Numbered from the stretch's first letter, positions 1-8,471 are shown. The stretch: DNA of 13,571 nt from Thermodesulfobacteriota bacterium (GCA_030018715.1 JASEHN010000037.1:1-13571), one strand, 5' to 3'. The notes: generated by a model not told the origin, from the letters alone. Program-made: numbers and translations.

Positions 1-9
1 GCCCCCAGT

Positions 10-288
10 TTATGAATTATTCTCTACCTCCTTAATTTCAACCCATTCCGTCTCAGCGGGCAGATCCATCAAATAATCGCCAAAAAAATTAATTTTTTGG
101 GCATCCGCCTTTCCACGCGTCCCGAGTTCCCCACACAGGGGCAAGAGAGGGAAATTTTCATAAGGAAATCTTTTGCAAATGACAAAATTATTATTGACAA
201 AAAGAATTGATTTTTTTATAGTTAAATTAGCCTCATCTACCATGTGTAGAAAGAGATCTTTCGCCGTCCTTTGGGGCGGCGATTGCAT
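10..288 (-). CDS. Small protein of unknown function, last gene of the defence operon
   Basis: This encodes a 92-residue, mostly polar, soluble-looking protein with no membrane segment, signal peptide or motif I recognise. Its ATG lies one base after the TAA of the upstream RelE/barnase-like ORF (stop at 290-292), so the two are very probably translated together. The amino-acid composition is that of a real protein: aromatic and hydrophobic residues are spread evenly and the C-terminus is acidic (WVEIKEVENNS). A small gene coupled to a toxin-like ORF is often the antitoxin or immunity partner; here that is an inference from position only. The stop codon is nine bases from the window edge, so whether the operon continues is unknown. 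I see no terminator in the remaining bases. Confidence 0.6.
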   Translation of the reverse strand: MQSPPQRTAKDLFLHMVDEANLTIKKSILFVNNNFVICKRFPYENFPLLPLCGELGTRGKADAQKINFFGDYLMDLPAETEWVEIKEVENNS

Positions 289-289
289 T

Positions 290-559
290 TTAGCTCACTC
301 GCCCATCATATTTTTTATTTAAATTTCGCTTATTTGCATCCCCATCCACATAAAAGGCAGTCACCAGAAAAGCTATCGCTCCTTTTTTCTGTCCCCTTTT
401 CTCTAAAACGATAATATAGTCCAAATTCTCCAACCAAAGATAAGTCCGTAATCGTCCAGTCCCTTCGAGATAATCCCAGACTTTAACCCACTCATCTTCT
501 GAGTGAGAAATAGTCGGTCCACACCAGGGCAGCCTTTCTGCTCGCCGAAATTCTGGCAC
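290..559 (-). CDS. Putative RelE/barnase-like (BECR-type) nuclease, possibly N-terminally truncated
   Basis: An 89-residue product is taken from the GTG at 559. It has a compact alpha/beta look, with PEFRRAERLPW near the start, a central stretch YLWLENLDYIIVLEKR and the C-terminal signature FLVTAFYVDG followed by basic residues. From memory this pattern resembles the phage Barnase-EndoU-ColicinE5/D-RelE-like nuclease group; no search was possible. The frame is open upstream of the GTG, and residues there (FKVSIDTGKSGR) still look like part of the same fold. The true start may therefore overlap the 3' end of the methyltransferase (in-frame ATG near 713), or the gene may have lost its 5' end where it joins that gene. 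No convincing ribosome-binding site precedes the GTG. It is followed after one base by the 92-codon ORF. A toxin-antitoxin-like pair at the end of the restriction operon is the simplest reading, held loosely. Confidence 0.5.
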   Translation of the reverse strand: MPEFRRAERLPWCGPTISHSEDEWVKVWDYLEGTGRLRTYLWLENLDYIIVLEKRGQKKGAIAFLVTAFYVDGDANKRNLNKKYDGRVS

Positions 560-623
560 GCGCCCGCTTTTCCCAGTATCTATCGAAACTTTAAAGCACC
601 GCGGACGTTTCGCGGTAAACCGT

Positions 624-3600
624 TCATTCCTCGCTACCCTCGGACCCCTCTTGGCCCATTCGGTACTTGATATCGTAATTGATGATGAAATCGAGTTCTT
701 CGTCGGTGAAGCCATAGTGCCTCGCCAAAATGGAATCGATCTCGTCGATAACGGGCTTGAACTTCTGTACTTTGATTTCCGGTGATTTGTACCCATGTCT
801 CTTCTCAAAAAAAGAGGTATTTTCGGAGTAGGCTTGTCTTAATTTTTCAACCAAATTGATGTCAATCGAGGTGCTAGCGGGTAATGTGACGCTTTCTAAA
901 AACCCCTTGGTCATGTGGCGACAATCCGTCCAGACTGTCCAGAGCCAATACAAGAGATTGGAGTTTAGCAGCAAATAGATAAAAGGGCGATCGTCCGCAT
1001 GTACTCCTAAGAGGAACCATTGGGCAGGGTCAACGCGCTTGCCATTTCGATAAGCATTCGGCTTTTCCCATAACGTCTTTGTCCAATATGATTCTCCGCT
1101 GTCGTGAAAATACAACGCCTCCAAGCGCGCACCTATCTGCTGATTAATACGCTTGATTGTATTTGCGAAGTTCTTCAGAATGCACATTTCGATGTTTGTT
1201 GCGACCTTAGGAATAAAAGCGGAAGTTGCGCGAGTATTTAAGACATCGGTGAATCGCAATCTCCTAAGGAGATAGTCGCGTTCCTTTACGGTCCACCTCA
1301 AATAATTTGTGGAAAAAATTTGACGGTGTTTTTCCTCGTTCATGTGACCAATAAAGATAGTATTACGTTGCATGATTTCTGCAAACAATGGCTGAGGCCT
1401 AATCGCAAAATTGCTTACCCATATCTTGCTGCAAAAGCTTAGTGCTCGTTTCCTAAGCGGTGACATTCGTTCAGAACAAGTGATGCTAATGGGAACAATC
1501 ATCCCGATTTTGCCATTTTGTTTTAGTAATGCAAACGACCGATCCAGAACAAAAGCATATAAGTTACCGCAACTCTCAGTTTCATACATGCGTACAGTAT
1601 AATCATGCATGATATTCCTATATTCTACATACGGTGGATTTCCGATGATGACATCAAAGCCGCCCGCTTTGAGAATGCCATAGAACTCGGCGAACCAGTG
1701 GAATGGCTGGTGGAATTTTCGCCAATTTTCATAGGTCCCCTTCTTCTTCATGTCCACGCCGTACTCACGGGCGAGGAAGTGGTCGAGCTCGTCGGTCAGC
1801 TTTTTAAGTCGCGTACGTAGGTTTTCCTTCGCCTCGACAAAGTCGCTAGGGCTCATGCCCTGCTCGGTCTGCATCTCGCGGAATTTGCGGAAGGCCCGAT
1901 CGGCAACCTCGGCCTCCTCCTCGATGCGGCGAATGGCAGAAGCCGTTTCACCGAAAACAATACGTTGTTGTCCTGTGATATCACGTTCAGCTGCCTTTCG
2001 GATTTCTTCAAGTGAGACGAAACCTACCAGCGTGTTTCCGGCACGGATGTTGAAGTCGATGTCCGGCAGAGGCTCAATATCTTCGACACGTTCGATCTGC
2101 GCAACCAGCTTAAGGAAGAGGCGGAGTTTGCAGATTTCCACCGCCTCTTCCATGAGGTCCACTCCGTAGAGGCTGTTCACGATGATGGATTTGAAGATGA
2201 AGTAGCGGGGATTGGGATGGTCCTCCACGCGCTTCAACGTTTCCTTGAAGAGCTTGTAGTAGTTGGGATGGCTCTTTTTCGCGCTTTCGCCCCACTCCTC
2301 CAGGAAGAATCGCATCCGTTCCAGGCAGGCTTCATAAAGGGGCTCCAGGATGTTGAGCGCGGCAAAGAGAAATGCACCGGAGCCGCAGGTGGGGTCAAGA
2401 ACCGTTACGCCTTCAATAGCTTTCCAGAAGGCCACGAGCAGTTCGGGCCCTTCACAATTCTCTATAACGTCCTGGGCGAACTGTCGGATGTCGAGGTTAA
2501 AAGTTATGAGATCGTTGATATCACGAACCTCGCCGGCGGTAAACTTCCGCTTTAGTTCCAGGCAGCGCTCCCGCCGTTGGGCATACTCGCGCCATGTTTC
2601 GGTGGGCAAGGTGAGGTTGACACCGTCCGGCCCGATAACATTGGCGCGACCGAGGTTGTAGTCTTTGTTGAACATTCGCGCCCTTGGGTCATGCATGCCC
2701 TTTTGAACGAATTCAGGCAAAATAGATTCCGGGATGATGTTGCCCTCCTGGGTGACAACGCCCCGGCGCACAGCTTCATAGATGTATCGGTCAGGATCCT
2801 CCTGGAGGAGCCGCCAGACAGGCCGGTCTCCCTCGAAGGCAACCCTGCATTTCTCCTTGGCCGCGTCGAAGAGGAACGGGATGACCGTGTTCTTGCTGAT
2901 ATATTCGGTGATGTCCTCCTTCGTATAGTATGCGCCCATCTGCTTCTGGTTGATGTATTTCTCGAAGATGTAGCCGAGGACATCGGGACGGATCTCGTTA
3001 TCCTTGGACGTGGGCCGGTCGTCAAGGTGCCACTGATAAGCTTCGAAGAATTCGAAGAGTTTCTCAAAAGCCTTGTCGGGGATCGAAATGGTCTTGCCGT
3101 AAAGCTGCTCAACCTGATGCGGCATGAAGATACCGCCGTTCAGGTACGGTACCTCGCCGAGAAGCTTCTCTGCTTTGTCCGAACGCTCCTCCTTACGCTT
3201 GGCGAAGCCCTCGAAGAAGAGCGGGCAGAGGAAATCCCGGTAGTAGCGGTCTTTGCCGAGTTCGTTCCTGCACTGGGCGAGCTTGTTCTTGAGGTAGTCC
3301 GTGTCGTTATCCAAAAAGCCCTTTTTCTGGATGAAGTAGATGAACATCAAACGGTCGAGCATCACCGAGACGTACCAGCGTTCCATCTCTTCATCTGGGA
3401 TGCCTTCGAGGAACTTGAGGAAAGCGGCATGTTCGGCTTTGAAGCGGTCGTAGAAGCGTTTGGTGATGCGCTCAACGTCGAAGGCTTTCCGGGCGCGGCC
3501 GGTCACGTCAGTAAGCGTTAGGCATTCTTCTTCCTCAAGACTTACCGCAAGGGCCTGTAGCTTTTGGATGAGCGAGTCGCCCGGCTGTCCGGAGAGGTAG

Positions 3601-3953
3601 GTATGCTCCCGGCAGGCAGCAGGCTTGCCTTGTTCGCGCCTGACCCACTGCCAGACCTGCATGGTTCGCTTCCCATCGATGAAGATAATCAGATGTTCGT
3701 GGGCTCTCTTGGTGACCTGGCGTTCAATCTTGCGTCGCATGGCGTAGTCAGGAATTCGCCCGTCTGCTGTGCGATCGCAGACAAACGCCGCCATGCCGCA
3801 CTTTTCCGCCACCGCATAAAGCTTGAATGTCAGGCCATCAACAGAAAGTTCCAAGCGGGCAGTGTGGTGGTTCCAACCGAGTTCCTCGATAAAGAGGGTC
3901 TTGAAATCCGAGGTGGCAAGGAGCTTCCGTGTTCTGGTTAGATTGGGGGCCAT
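624..3953 (-). CDS. Eco57I-like adenine-N6 DNA methyltransferase (restriction-modification / PglX-DrmMI-like)
   Basis: A large 1109-residue DNA methyltransferase expected to transfer a methyl group from S-adenosylmethionine to adenine in a specific DNA site, protecting self DNA. The sequence shows GAYYTKEDITEYI (about 340-352), the AdoMet-binding motif I DPTCGSGAF (520-528) and the catalytic NPPY (772-775, in VIIGNPPYVEY). The region after NPPY to about residue 1050 should hold target recognition. The N-terminal 150 residues are conserved-looking, but I see no clear PD-(D/E)XK nuclease motif. Length and layout fit the type IIG/PglX/DrmMI class of large gamma-type enzymes. The ATG lies 3 bases after the stop of the PLD-helicase gene, so both are co-transcribed and probably coupled. 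The part encoding residues after NPPY is clearly more AT-rich than the rest, which suggests an exchanged specificity segment. Confidence 0.9.
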   Translation of the reverse strand: MAPNLTRTRKLLATSDFKTLFIEELGWNHHTARLELSVDGLTFKLYAVAEKCGMAAFVCDRTADGRIPDYAMRRKIERQVTKRAHEHLIIFIDGKRTMQVWQWVRREQGKPAACREHTYLSGQPGDSLIQKLQALAVSLEEEECLTLTDVTGRARKAFDVERITKRFYDRFKAEHAAFLKFLEGIPDEEMERWYVSVMLDRLMFIYFIQKKGFLDNDTDYLKNKLAQCRNELGKDRYYRDFLCPLFFEGFAKRKEERSDKAEKLLGEVPYLNGGIFMPHQVEQLYGKTISIPDKAFEKLFEFFEAYQWHLDDRPTSKDNEIRPDVLGYIFEKYINQKQMGAYYTKEDITEYISKNTVIPFLFDAAKEKCRVAFEGDRPVWRLLQEDPDRYIYEAVRRGVVTQEGNIIPESILPEFVQKGMHDPRARMFNKDYNLGRANVIGPDGVNLTLPTETWREYAQRRERCLELKRKFTAGEVRDINDLITFNLDIRQFAQDVIENCEGPELLVAFWKAIEGVTVLDPTCGSGAFLFAALNILEPLYEACLERMRFFLEEWGESAKKSHPNYYKLFKETLKRVEDHPNPRYFIFKSIIVNSLYGVDLMEEAVEICKLRLFLKLVAQIERVEDIEPLPDIDFNIRAGNTLVGFVSLEEIRKAAERDITGQQRIVFGETASAIRRIEEEAEVADRAFRKFREMQTEQGMSPSDFVEAKENLRTRLKKLTDELDHFLAREYGVDMKKKGTYENWRKFHQPFHWFAEFYGILKAGGFDVIIGNPPYVEYRNIMHDYTVRMYETESCGNLYAFVLDRSFALLKQNGKIGMIVPISITCSERMSPLRKRALSFCSKIWVSNFAIRPQPLFAEIMQRNTIFIGHMNEEKHRQIFSTNYLRWTVKERDYLLRRLRFTDVLNTRATSAFIPKVATNIEMCILKNFANTIKRINQQIGARLEALYFHDSGESYWTKTLWEKPNAYRNGKRVDPAQWFLLGVHADDRPFIYLLLNSNLLYWLWTVWTDCRHMTKGFLESVTLPASTSIDINLVEKLRQAYSENTSFFEKRHGYKSPEIKVQKFKPVIDEIDSILARHYGFTDEELDFIINYDIKYRMGQEGSEGSEE

Positions 3954-3956
3954 CGG

Positions 3957-6900
3957 CTACTCCCCTCCCGGTGAGGCGGAAAACCCCATTGAGCAGATGA
4001 TGCGCGGCTCCCGCGATACGATCTCCTCACTCTTAACCGTTAGGGCATCGGCGTCACGCAAGGCCAGAACTTTCTGAACGAAGGCCTCGTTCGAGGCATG
4101 TGAGCGGAGCAGGCGGTTGAGGGCATCCTTGGCCGCCTCCCGCAATGGGAAGCGGTAGATTTCCTCGACGGCACGGTGAAGTTCCGGTCTGTCGAAGAGT
4201 GTGTTCTTGACTTCCTCGGCATACTGTTTCAACCGTTCGTAGGTACGAAATCGTGCGCCTGAGGGGCGGCCAAGCTGTCCGCCGACGGATTTTTCTTCCT
4301 TCAGAACCTGTTCCACTCCCTGGCGCACGAGATCATGATGGTTCACCAGCCGAGGCAAGGGGGGTGTATCGGCTGAGCACCTCGCCGCATCCAGGATGAC
4401 TTTCTGGGACTCGGTAACGACGCGGCCTTCCTTGTCCATCCAAACCAGGGCGTCGTTGTCCTCGGCGGTGCGCAAATACACGATCACCCCTTCCGGGGCG
4501 CTTGCATCGGGCTGATGGGGCTTAGTGGAATAAACGACTGGCGGCAGTTCGGAAATAATTTTCTCCAGCTTAGGATCCGCCGTTATGGCATTCTTCCATA
4601 TTTGGTAAGCAAAGGAGGCCAAGTCCACCTCAGTATCGACATCACCATCAAGAATGCCTGCCTTCTCCGTGAAGAGGTCGCGCACCGCCTGGTCGTTGCG
4701 GTCGTCCTCAAAGAAGGCCTCGTCCGTGCCGACGACTTCGGCGTTTTCCTGAAGGCGCTGGCGCACGCGGGCGCGAAGGCGGATGATTCGCTCGACGCCG
4801 TCGGCGGGCAGGAAAGAGTAGGAGAGGATACTTTCGGCTTTCTGGCCGATGCGGTCCACCCGGCCGACGCGCTGGACAAGGCGAATGATGGCCCAAGGAA
4901 GATCGAAGTTGATGACGATCGCGCAGTCCTGAAGGTTCTGTCCCTCGCTAAGGACATCCGTGGCAATGAGGACGCGGAGCTCATCTTCCGGCTTGATACG
5001 GTCGCGTTTTTCGTTGCTCTCGGGGCTGAATCTCCAGGCGATGCCCGTCGGGTCGGAGGAATCGCCCGTCACTCCGGCGAGGTTATTGACGCCACGGGCC
5101 TTCAGTTGTTTCTCCAGGTAATGCACAGTATCGGCGAACTGGGAGAAGACGATGACTTTCTCGTCTGGATGTTTCTTGTGCAATAAGTCGGCAAGCGAGC
5201 CCAACTTGGCATCCCGGGCGGGGTCCCAATCTCCACACCTTTCAAGGACTTTGATCATTGATTCAGCATCGGTTTGGAGGTTTTCACCCAATACCTTGTC
5301 AAAAAGGTCCGGGCGAAGCCAGGCGAAACGATTTTTCCCATGAGTGGCATACTGGCGGTAGACCTCGGCAGCACGCCTTTTGAAGTCTTCCGGCTTGCGC
5401 AGAGCGGAAATATCCTCCGCACTGCAAACAGCTTCCTCATCGTCTTCAAACAAGCCCTCGAGGGCGTCGGCATCCCCGTCGCAGATGCGAGCGTCGAGCA
5501 GTCCCGTATCCTGCGTTCCTATGGGCAATGGCTTTCCATTCTCTATCGCATGGAGGTAGACGAAATTGCGTAGGATGTGACGCTCCACAGACAGGACAAA
5601 AGCCTGCCCACTCGATTCCAGCCGTTTGAAAAGATTCGTGCGGCAAAAGCCCATGAGGCGTTTGCCGGCGCGCGAAAGGTTTTGCAATGCCCTGCCCTCG
5701 TCTTGTGTTGGCGGCGAATCTGGCGATGGGGCGACATAGTTTCCCAATCCATACCGGGGCAGATGGAGGGCGTTGATCGTGCCCACCACATCGGGCGAGT
5801 AGAGCTGGGCGTACTGATCCTTGGGGCTTTTCTCGTTAATCGTGAACTTGGAAGTCTTAGGAACCCGTAGGGGGAAATAATAGGGCCGTCCATCTTCAAG
5901 GGTAAGGAACTTTCTGCCGTTGGCTGGGTTGGTCTGGGCATAGTTCTCCATAATAAAGCTGCGCGTACGCCGGACCAGATACAGGCGCATGAGTTCGCGC
6001 CAGTCATCGGCGTAGTCGCTCTTTTCAAATGCCGACAGGGACCGCGGCGAGCATTGGTGGCGGCGAATGAACTCCGTATCTCCGAGATCGTGCAGCAGCC
6101 TCTCCGGGCGGATAGGAAGTTCCTGGTCCTCCGGCAGGAAGAGCCGCAGTTGATTGGAGAGGTCGAGATAGGTCTTGTTGTAAGGAGTGGCGGACAGCAG
6201 AACGCACTTGCTGTCGTTCTTCTTGATGTAGTCGCGGATGACGCTATAGCGCCTTCCCTCGCGGTTACGGAGGTTGTGGCTTTCATCGATCACCACGAGA
6301 CGGTATCGCCGCATATCGGGCAGTTCCCGGATAACGCGGCTTAGAGATATCACTTTCCCGCGGAGATGGTAGCGCTCCCGATAGTCGTTCCACATGGGAA
6401 GGAGGTTCTTGGGGCAGATGATGAGAGTTTCGAGGTCGTAATCGTCCTCGAAGATACGTGCCACCGCCGTGGCCATGAGCGTTTTGCCGAGGCCGACCAC
6501 GTCCCCAATGAGCACTCCGCCTCGCTTGTTGAGGTGATGGGCCGCAATTTTCACGGCCGCTTCCTGGAAGCTAAAGAGCTTGTTCTGCAACTCGGGCGGC
6601 AGATGAAAGTCAGAGATGCCCTCGCGGGCTTCCCGCGAGAGGTGGTAGGCCATCTTAACGTAAATATAGTACGGTGGGATCAGTTCCTCTCTGGCCCAGC
6701 TTTCTTCGACCACCTTCACAAGATCGGCGGAGATGTCGAGGCACCAGCGGTCGCTCCATCGGGCTTCAAACCAGTTAGCCAGTTTCTGGCAGGCGTCGTG
6801 GTCGAGCACGTCTATGTTCAGCTCCCCTTGATGGGAAAGTCCAGCAAGCGTCAAGTTACTGCTGCCCAGGTAGCCAACGGTGGGATTGATAGGGTCGGGC

Positions 6901-7340
6901 CGGAAAAGCAGATAGAGCTTGGCATGTAGGGGATGGCGCAAGAATAGCTTGATGACCACCTTTTTTGATTTAATCTGAGCGGCCAGCCGGCGGAGGCCTG
7001 CTTCGTCCTCGTTGGTAGGCGCGCCTACTGTTAGTTGCTCTCTGAATTTTTCGACGAGTTCCTTCTTCAGCCGCAGGGCCATCGCCTGGTCAATTTGTCC
7101 GTTGTCCTTCATCAGCCCGAGAAGGGCGTGAATCTCTTCCTGAGGTATGCGCTGCATGCCGACAAGCAACCGGCAGCAGTGCCCTGCGCCGCCGGGCCAT
7201 CGTTGGATATAGGAATTCAGCGCTTTCCAGCCGCGCAGGTTGAAGTAGCCCACGCAGAAGTCGGCGCGATCGGATAAGGAAAGGGTTTCCTGGAGAACCG
7301 GGAGGAGTTTATCCTCGATGTTGTCGAAAATACGGGGCAT
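3957..7340 (-). CDS. PLD-nuclease / SNF2-type helicase fusion, probable restriction effector
   Basis: An 1127-residue two-part protein. Residues 1-200 form a phospholipase-D-like domain with a single HxK motif (HAKLYLL, 139-145) followed by GSSNLTLAG (159-167) and GELNIDV, as in PLD-family nucleases that work as dimers. Residues about 255-850 form an SF2/SNF2 helicase: Walker A GDVVGLGKT (279-287), Walker B DESH (353-356), SATP (384-387), VLIATDVLSEGQNLQ in the second lobe (about 790-804) and the arginine-finger motif QRVGRVDRIGQ (823-833). The remaining 270 residues are unassigned and may contact partners. A role in ATP-dependent DNA tracking and cleavage next to the methyltransferase is inferred from context. 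PLD nucleases paired with helicases are known in NgoAVII/CglI-type restriction and, as separate proteins, in DISARM. The start is supported by GGGGAGGG eight bases upstream and by conservation of the same first codons in two relic copies. Confidence 0.9.
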   Translation of the reverse strand: MPRIFDNIEDKLLPVLQETLSLSDRADFCVGYFNLRGWKALNSYIQRWPGGAGHCCRLLVGMQRIPQEEIHALLGLMKDNGQIDQAMALRLKKELVEKFREQLTVGAPTNEDEAGLRRLAAQIKSKKVVIKLFLRHPLHAKLYLLFRPDPINPTVGYLGSSNLTLAGLSHQGELNIDVLDHDACQKLANWFEARWSDRWCLDISADLVKVVEESWAREELIPPYYIYVKMAYHLSREAREGISDFHLPPELQNKLFSFQEAAVKIAAHHLNKRGGVLIGDVVGLGKTLMATAVARIFEDDYDLETLIICPKNLLPMWNDYRERYHLRGKVISLSRVIRELPDMRRYRLVVIDESHNLRNREGRRYSVIRDYIKKNDSKCVLLSATPYNKTYLDLSNQLRLFLPEDQELPIRPERLLHDLGDTEFIRRHQCSPRSLSAFEKSDYADDWRELMRLYLVRRTRSFIMENYAQTNPANGRKFLTLEDGRPYYFPLRVPKTSKFTINEKSPKDQYAQLYSPDVVGTINALHLPRYGLGNYVAPSPDSPPTQDEGRALQNLSRAGKRLMGFCRTNLFKRLESSGQAFVLSVERHILRNFVYLHAIENGKPLPIGTQDTGLLDARICDGDADALEGLFEDDEEAVCSAEDISALRKPEDFKRRAAEVYRQYATHGKNRFAWLRPDLFDKVLGENLQTDAESMIKVLERCGDWDPARDAKLGSLADLLHKKHPDEKVIVFSQFADTVHYLEKQLKARGVNNLAGVTGDSSDPTGIAWRFSPESNEKRDRIKPEDELRVLIATDVLSEGQNLQDCAIVINFDLPWAIIRLVQRVGRVDRIGQKAESILSYSFLPADGVERIIRLRARVRQRLQENAEVVGTDEAFFEDDRNDQAVRDLFTEKAGILDGDVDTEVDLASFAYQIWKNAITADPKLEKIISELPPVVYSTKPHQPDASAPEGVIVYLRTAEDNDALVWMDKEGRVVTESQKVILDAARCSADTPPLPRLVNHHDLVRQGVEQVLKEEKSVGGQLGRPSGARFRTYERLKQYAEEVKNTLFDRPELHRAVEEIYRFPLREAAKDALNRLLRSHASNEAFVQKVLALRDADALTVKSEEIVSREPRIICSMGFSASPGGE

Positions 7341-7400
7341 TTAGGCTACCCTCCCCTAAGGCCGATGGGTTGAAAACTTAGGAAATGTCAAACAAGGCAA

Positions 7401-8036
7401 TCAAGGGATCAGCCTTTCTAATTTATCGTATTCAATCCTCTTAATGATGACCTCTGTGGACACATCAAAAATGGGAGCCAGCTCCTGGGCGATTTTTTCT
7501 TTAGCATAATCCAGATATTGATCCCTGTCTATGTTTTGAGATTTGGAAATCTTTATGAGGTTCTTGATATCCGGCAAGTTTTTCTCCATCATCCTCTTCA
7601 ACTCGGGAGGGGGGACCAAAATCAATCCTCCGAAAGCATACCCTTGGAATTCAAGAGCGCTATAATCTTGAGGATCTACGAGGTCTACGAAGGTCTTCCA
7701 TGATTTGACCGAAGATATGTGGATTTCCTTAAAGATTTTTTTATGGAGAACTCTGTGCCCTATTTCGTGGGCAAGGGTAAAACGATACCGGGCGGGCCTT
7801 TCGGAAAGAATAAATTGATCCACGTAGATGATTTTTAGATCGCTCGAGATGAAACCTTCTATTTCAAAATCCTTTTGCAGATTGGGTATCGGGACGATAT
7901 CAACCCCAAGCTTAAATTCAACGATCTCTTCAATTGGAACTGGCAGCTGTTTTGAAGGGTGATACGTTAAGAGAAATTCCTCCGCCCTCTGGCTGATCTG
8001 CTGGTAGGGAAGATATTGGATATCGAGTTTACCCAT
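7401..8036 (-). CDS. ImmA/IrrE-family zinc metallopeptidase
   Basis: A 211-residue peptidase of the ImmA/IrrE (COG2856) type. The zinc-binding helix RYRFTLAHEIGHRVLH (about 83-98, HEIGH at 90-94) is intact and preceded by the strand IIYVDQ typical of this fold. Known members cleave a cognate XRE repressor (ImmA on ImmR, IrrE/PprI on DdrO) in response to DNA damage or signalling. Here the partner is the XRE gene just upstream: its TAA overlaps this ATG as TAATG, so the two are translationally coupled. The C-terminal 60 residues are charged and may sense a signal or contact the repressor. The next gene, the PLD-helicase, starts 60 bp downstream with no clear terminator between, so the peptidase probably controls expression of the whole operon. 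That regulatory link is inference. Confidence 0.88.
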   Translation of the reverse strand: MGKLDIQYLPYQQISQRAEEFLLTYHPSKQLPVPIEEIVEFKLGVDIVPIPNLQKDFEIEGFISSDLKIIYVDQFILSERPARYRFTLAHEIGHRVLHKKIFKEIHISSVKSWKTFVDLVDPQDYSALEFQGYAFGGLILVPPPELKRMMEKNLPDIKNLIKISKSQNIDRDQYLDYAKEKIAQELAPIFDVSTEVIIKRIEYDKLERLIP

Positions 8037-8410
8037 TACGATTTCCGAATGGCCTCAGCAAGTTTATTAAGTTTTTCTTTTGAAACTTTTTGACCTCGAA
8101 TCGTTCGAAAAACAAGGGGAAGCTTCTTGACGAGTTCGTCATCTTCCATGAGATCGTCCGGAATTTTTCCCGTGTGGGCAGCGGCGAGATCAAAATATTC
8201 ATACCAATCGTCGCTTCCCTTCTTAATCTCCAGGTAAGAGACGTACTGTTCAAGTTTTTCCCGGGATTGGGGGGGGGAAATCAATCCCCTCTCCATCTTA
8301 CTGATGTTTCCGGGATCGAGGTTGTTTTCAATGCAGAACCGGCGAAGCGAAAGCCCCTTTTTCCCCCTCATTTTTTTAAAAAACTGCCCAAAGGTCATCT
8401 TGTGAGCCAT
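8036..8410 (-). CDS. XRE-family helix-turn-helix repressor
   Basis: A 124-residue protein with a classical Cro/CI helix-turn-helix in residues about 6-60: FGQFFKKMRGKKGLSLRRFC, then NNLDPGNISKMERGLISPP, including the ISKMERG recognition-helix pattern. The C-terminal half is helical and charged and probably serves for dimerisation or recognition by the peptidase. The start ATG at 8410 is preceded by AGAGGGGGTG at good distance; Met5 is a possible alternative. The gene is first in the operon, overlaps the ImmA-type gene by one base, and lies just downstream of a perfect inverted repeat that covers the -10 box. Autorepression, relieved by cleavage by the neighbouring peptidase, is the expected logic for this gene pair. 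Confidence 0.88.
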   Translation of the reverse strand: MAHKMTFGQFFKKMRGKKGLSLRRFCIENNLDPGNISKMERGLISPPQSREKLEQYVSYLEIKKGSDDWYEYFDLAAAHTGKIPDDLMEDDELVKKLPLVFRTIRGQKVSKEKLNKLAEAIRKS

Positions 8411-8432
8411 AAAATCACCCCCTCTTTAGACA

Positions 8433-8453
8433 TGTTGTATAAATAATACAACA
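8433..8453. promoter_or_regulatory. Operator: perfect 8+8 bp inverted repeat (TGTTGTAT / ATACAACA)
   Basis: TGTTGTAT (8433-8440) and ATACAACA (8446-8453) are exact reverse complements around a 5-bp AAATA spacer. The site lies 23 bp upstream of the XRE start codon and covers the -10 box of the operon promoter. A dyad of this size and place is the expected binding site of the XRE dimer. Binding itself is inferred. Confidence 0.7.
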
Positions 8454-8471
8454 GGCAGAAAATTTTCTCAA
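8443..8471 (-). promoter_or_regulatory. Sigma-70-type promoter of the XRE-ImmA-PLD/helicase-methyltransferase operon
   Basis: On the minus strand there is a -35 box TTGAGA (8466-8471), a 17-bp spacer, and a -10 box TATTAT (8443-8448). The -10 box falls inside the inverted repeat, so a bound repressor would block polymerase. Transcription would start near 8436 and run through XRE to the end of the island. Confidence 0.65.

Noticed and set aside
2577..3521. Long plus-strand frame (314 codons) inside the methyltransferase gene
   Set aside because: It is an antisense shadow of a well-supported gene, acidic and low in complexity, with no motif or ribosome-binding site.
4515..5186. Plus-strand frame of 223 codons inside the PLD-helicase gene
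   Set aside because: Antisense to conserved helicase motifs; the composition follows the opposite strand codons.
5543..6286. Minus-strand frame of 247 codons inside the helicase
   Set aside because: It is a frame-shifted reading of the helicase, rich in Ser, Arg and Thr as expected for an out-of-frame translation.
624..8410. Complete DISARM or BREX system
   Set aside because: The methyltransferase and helicase resemble parts of these systems, but no DrmA/DrmB, PglZ, BrxC or BrxL gene is present in the window.
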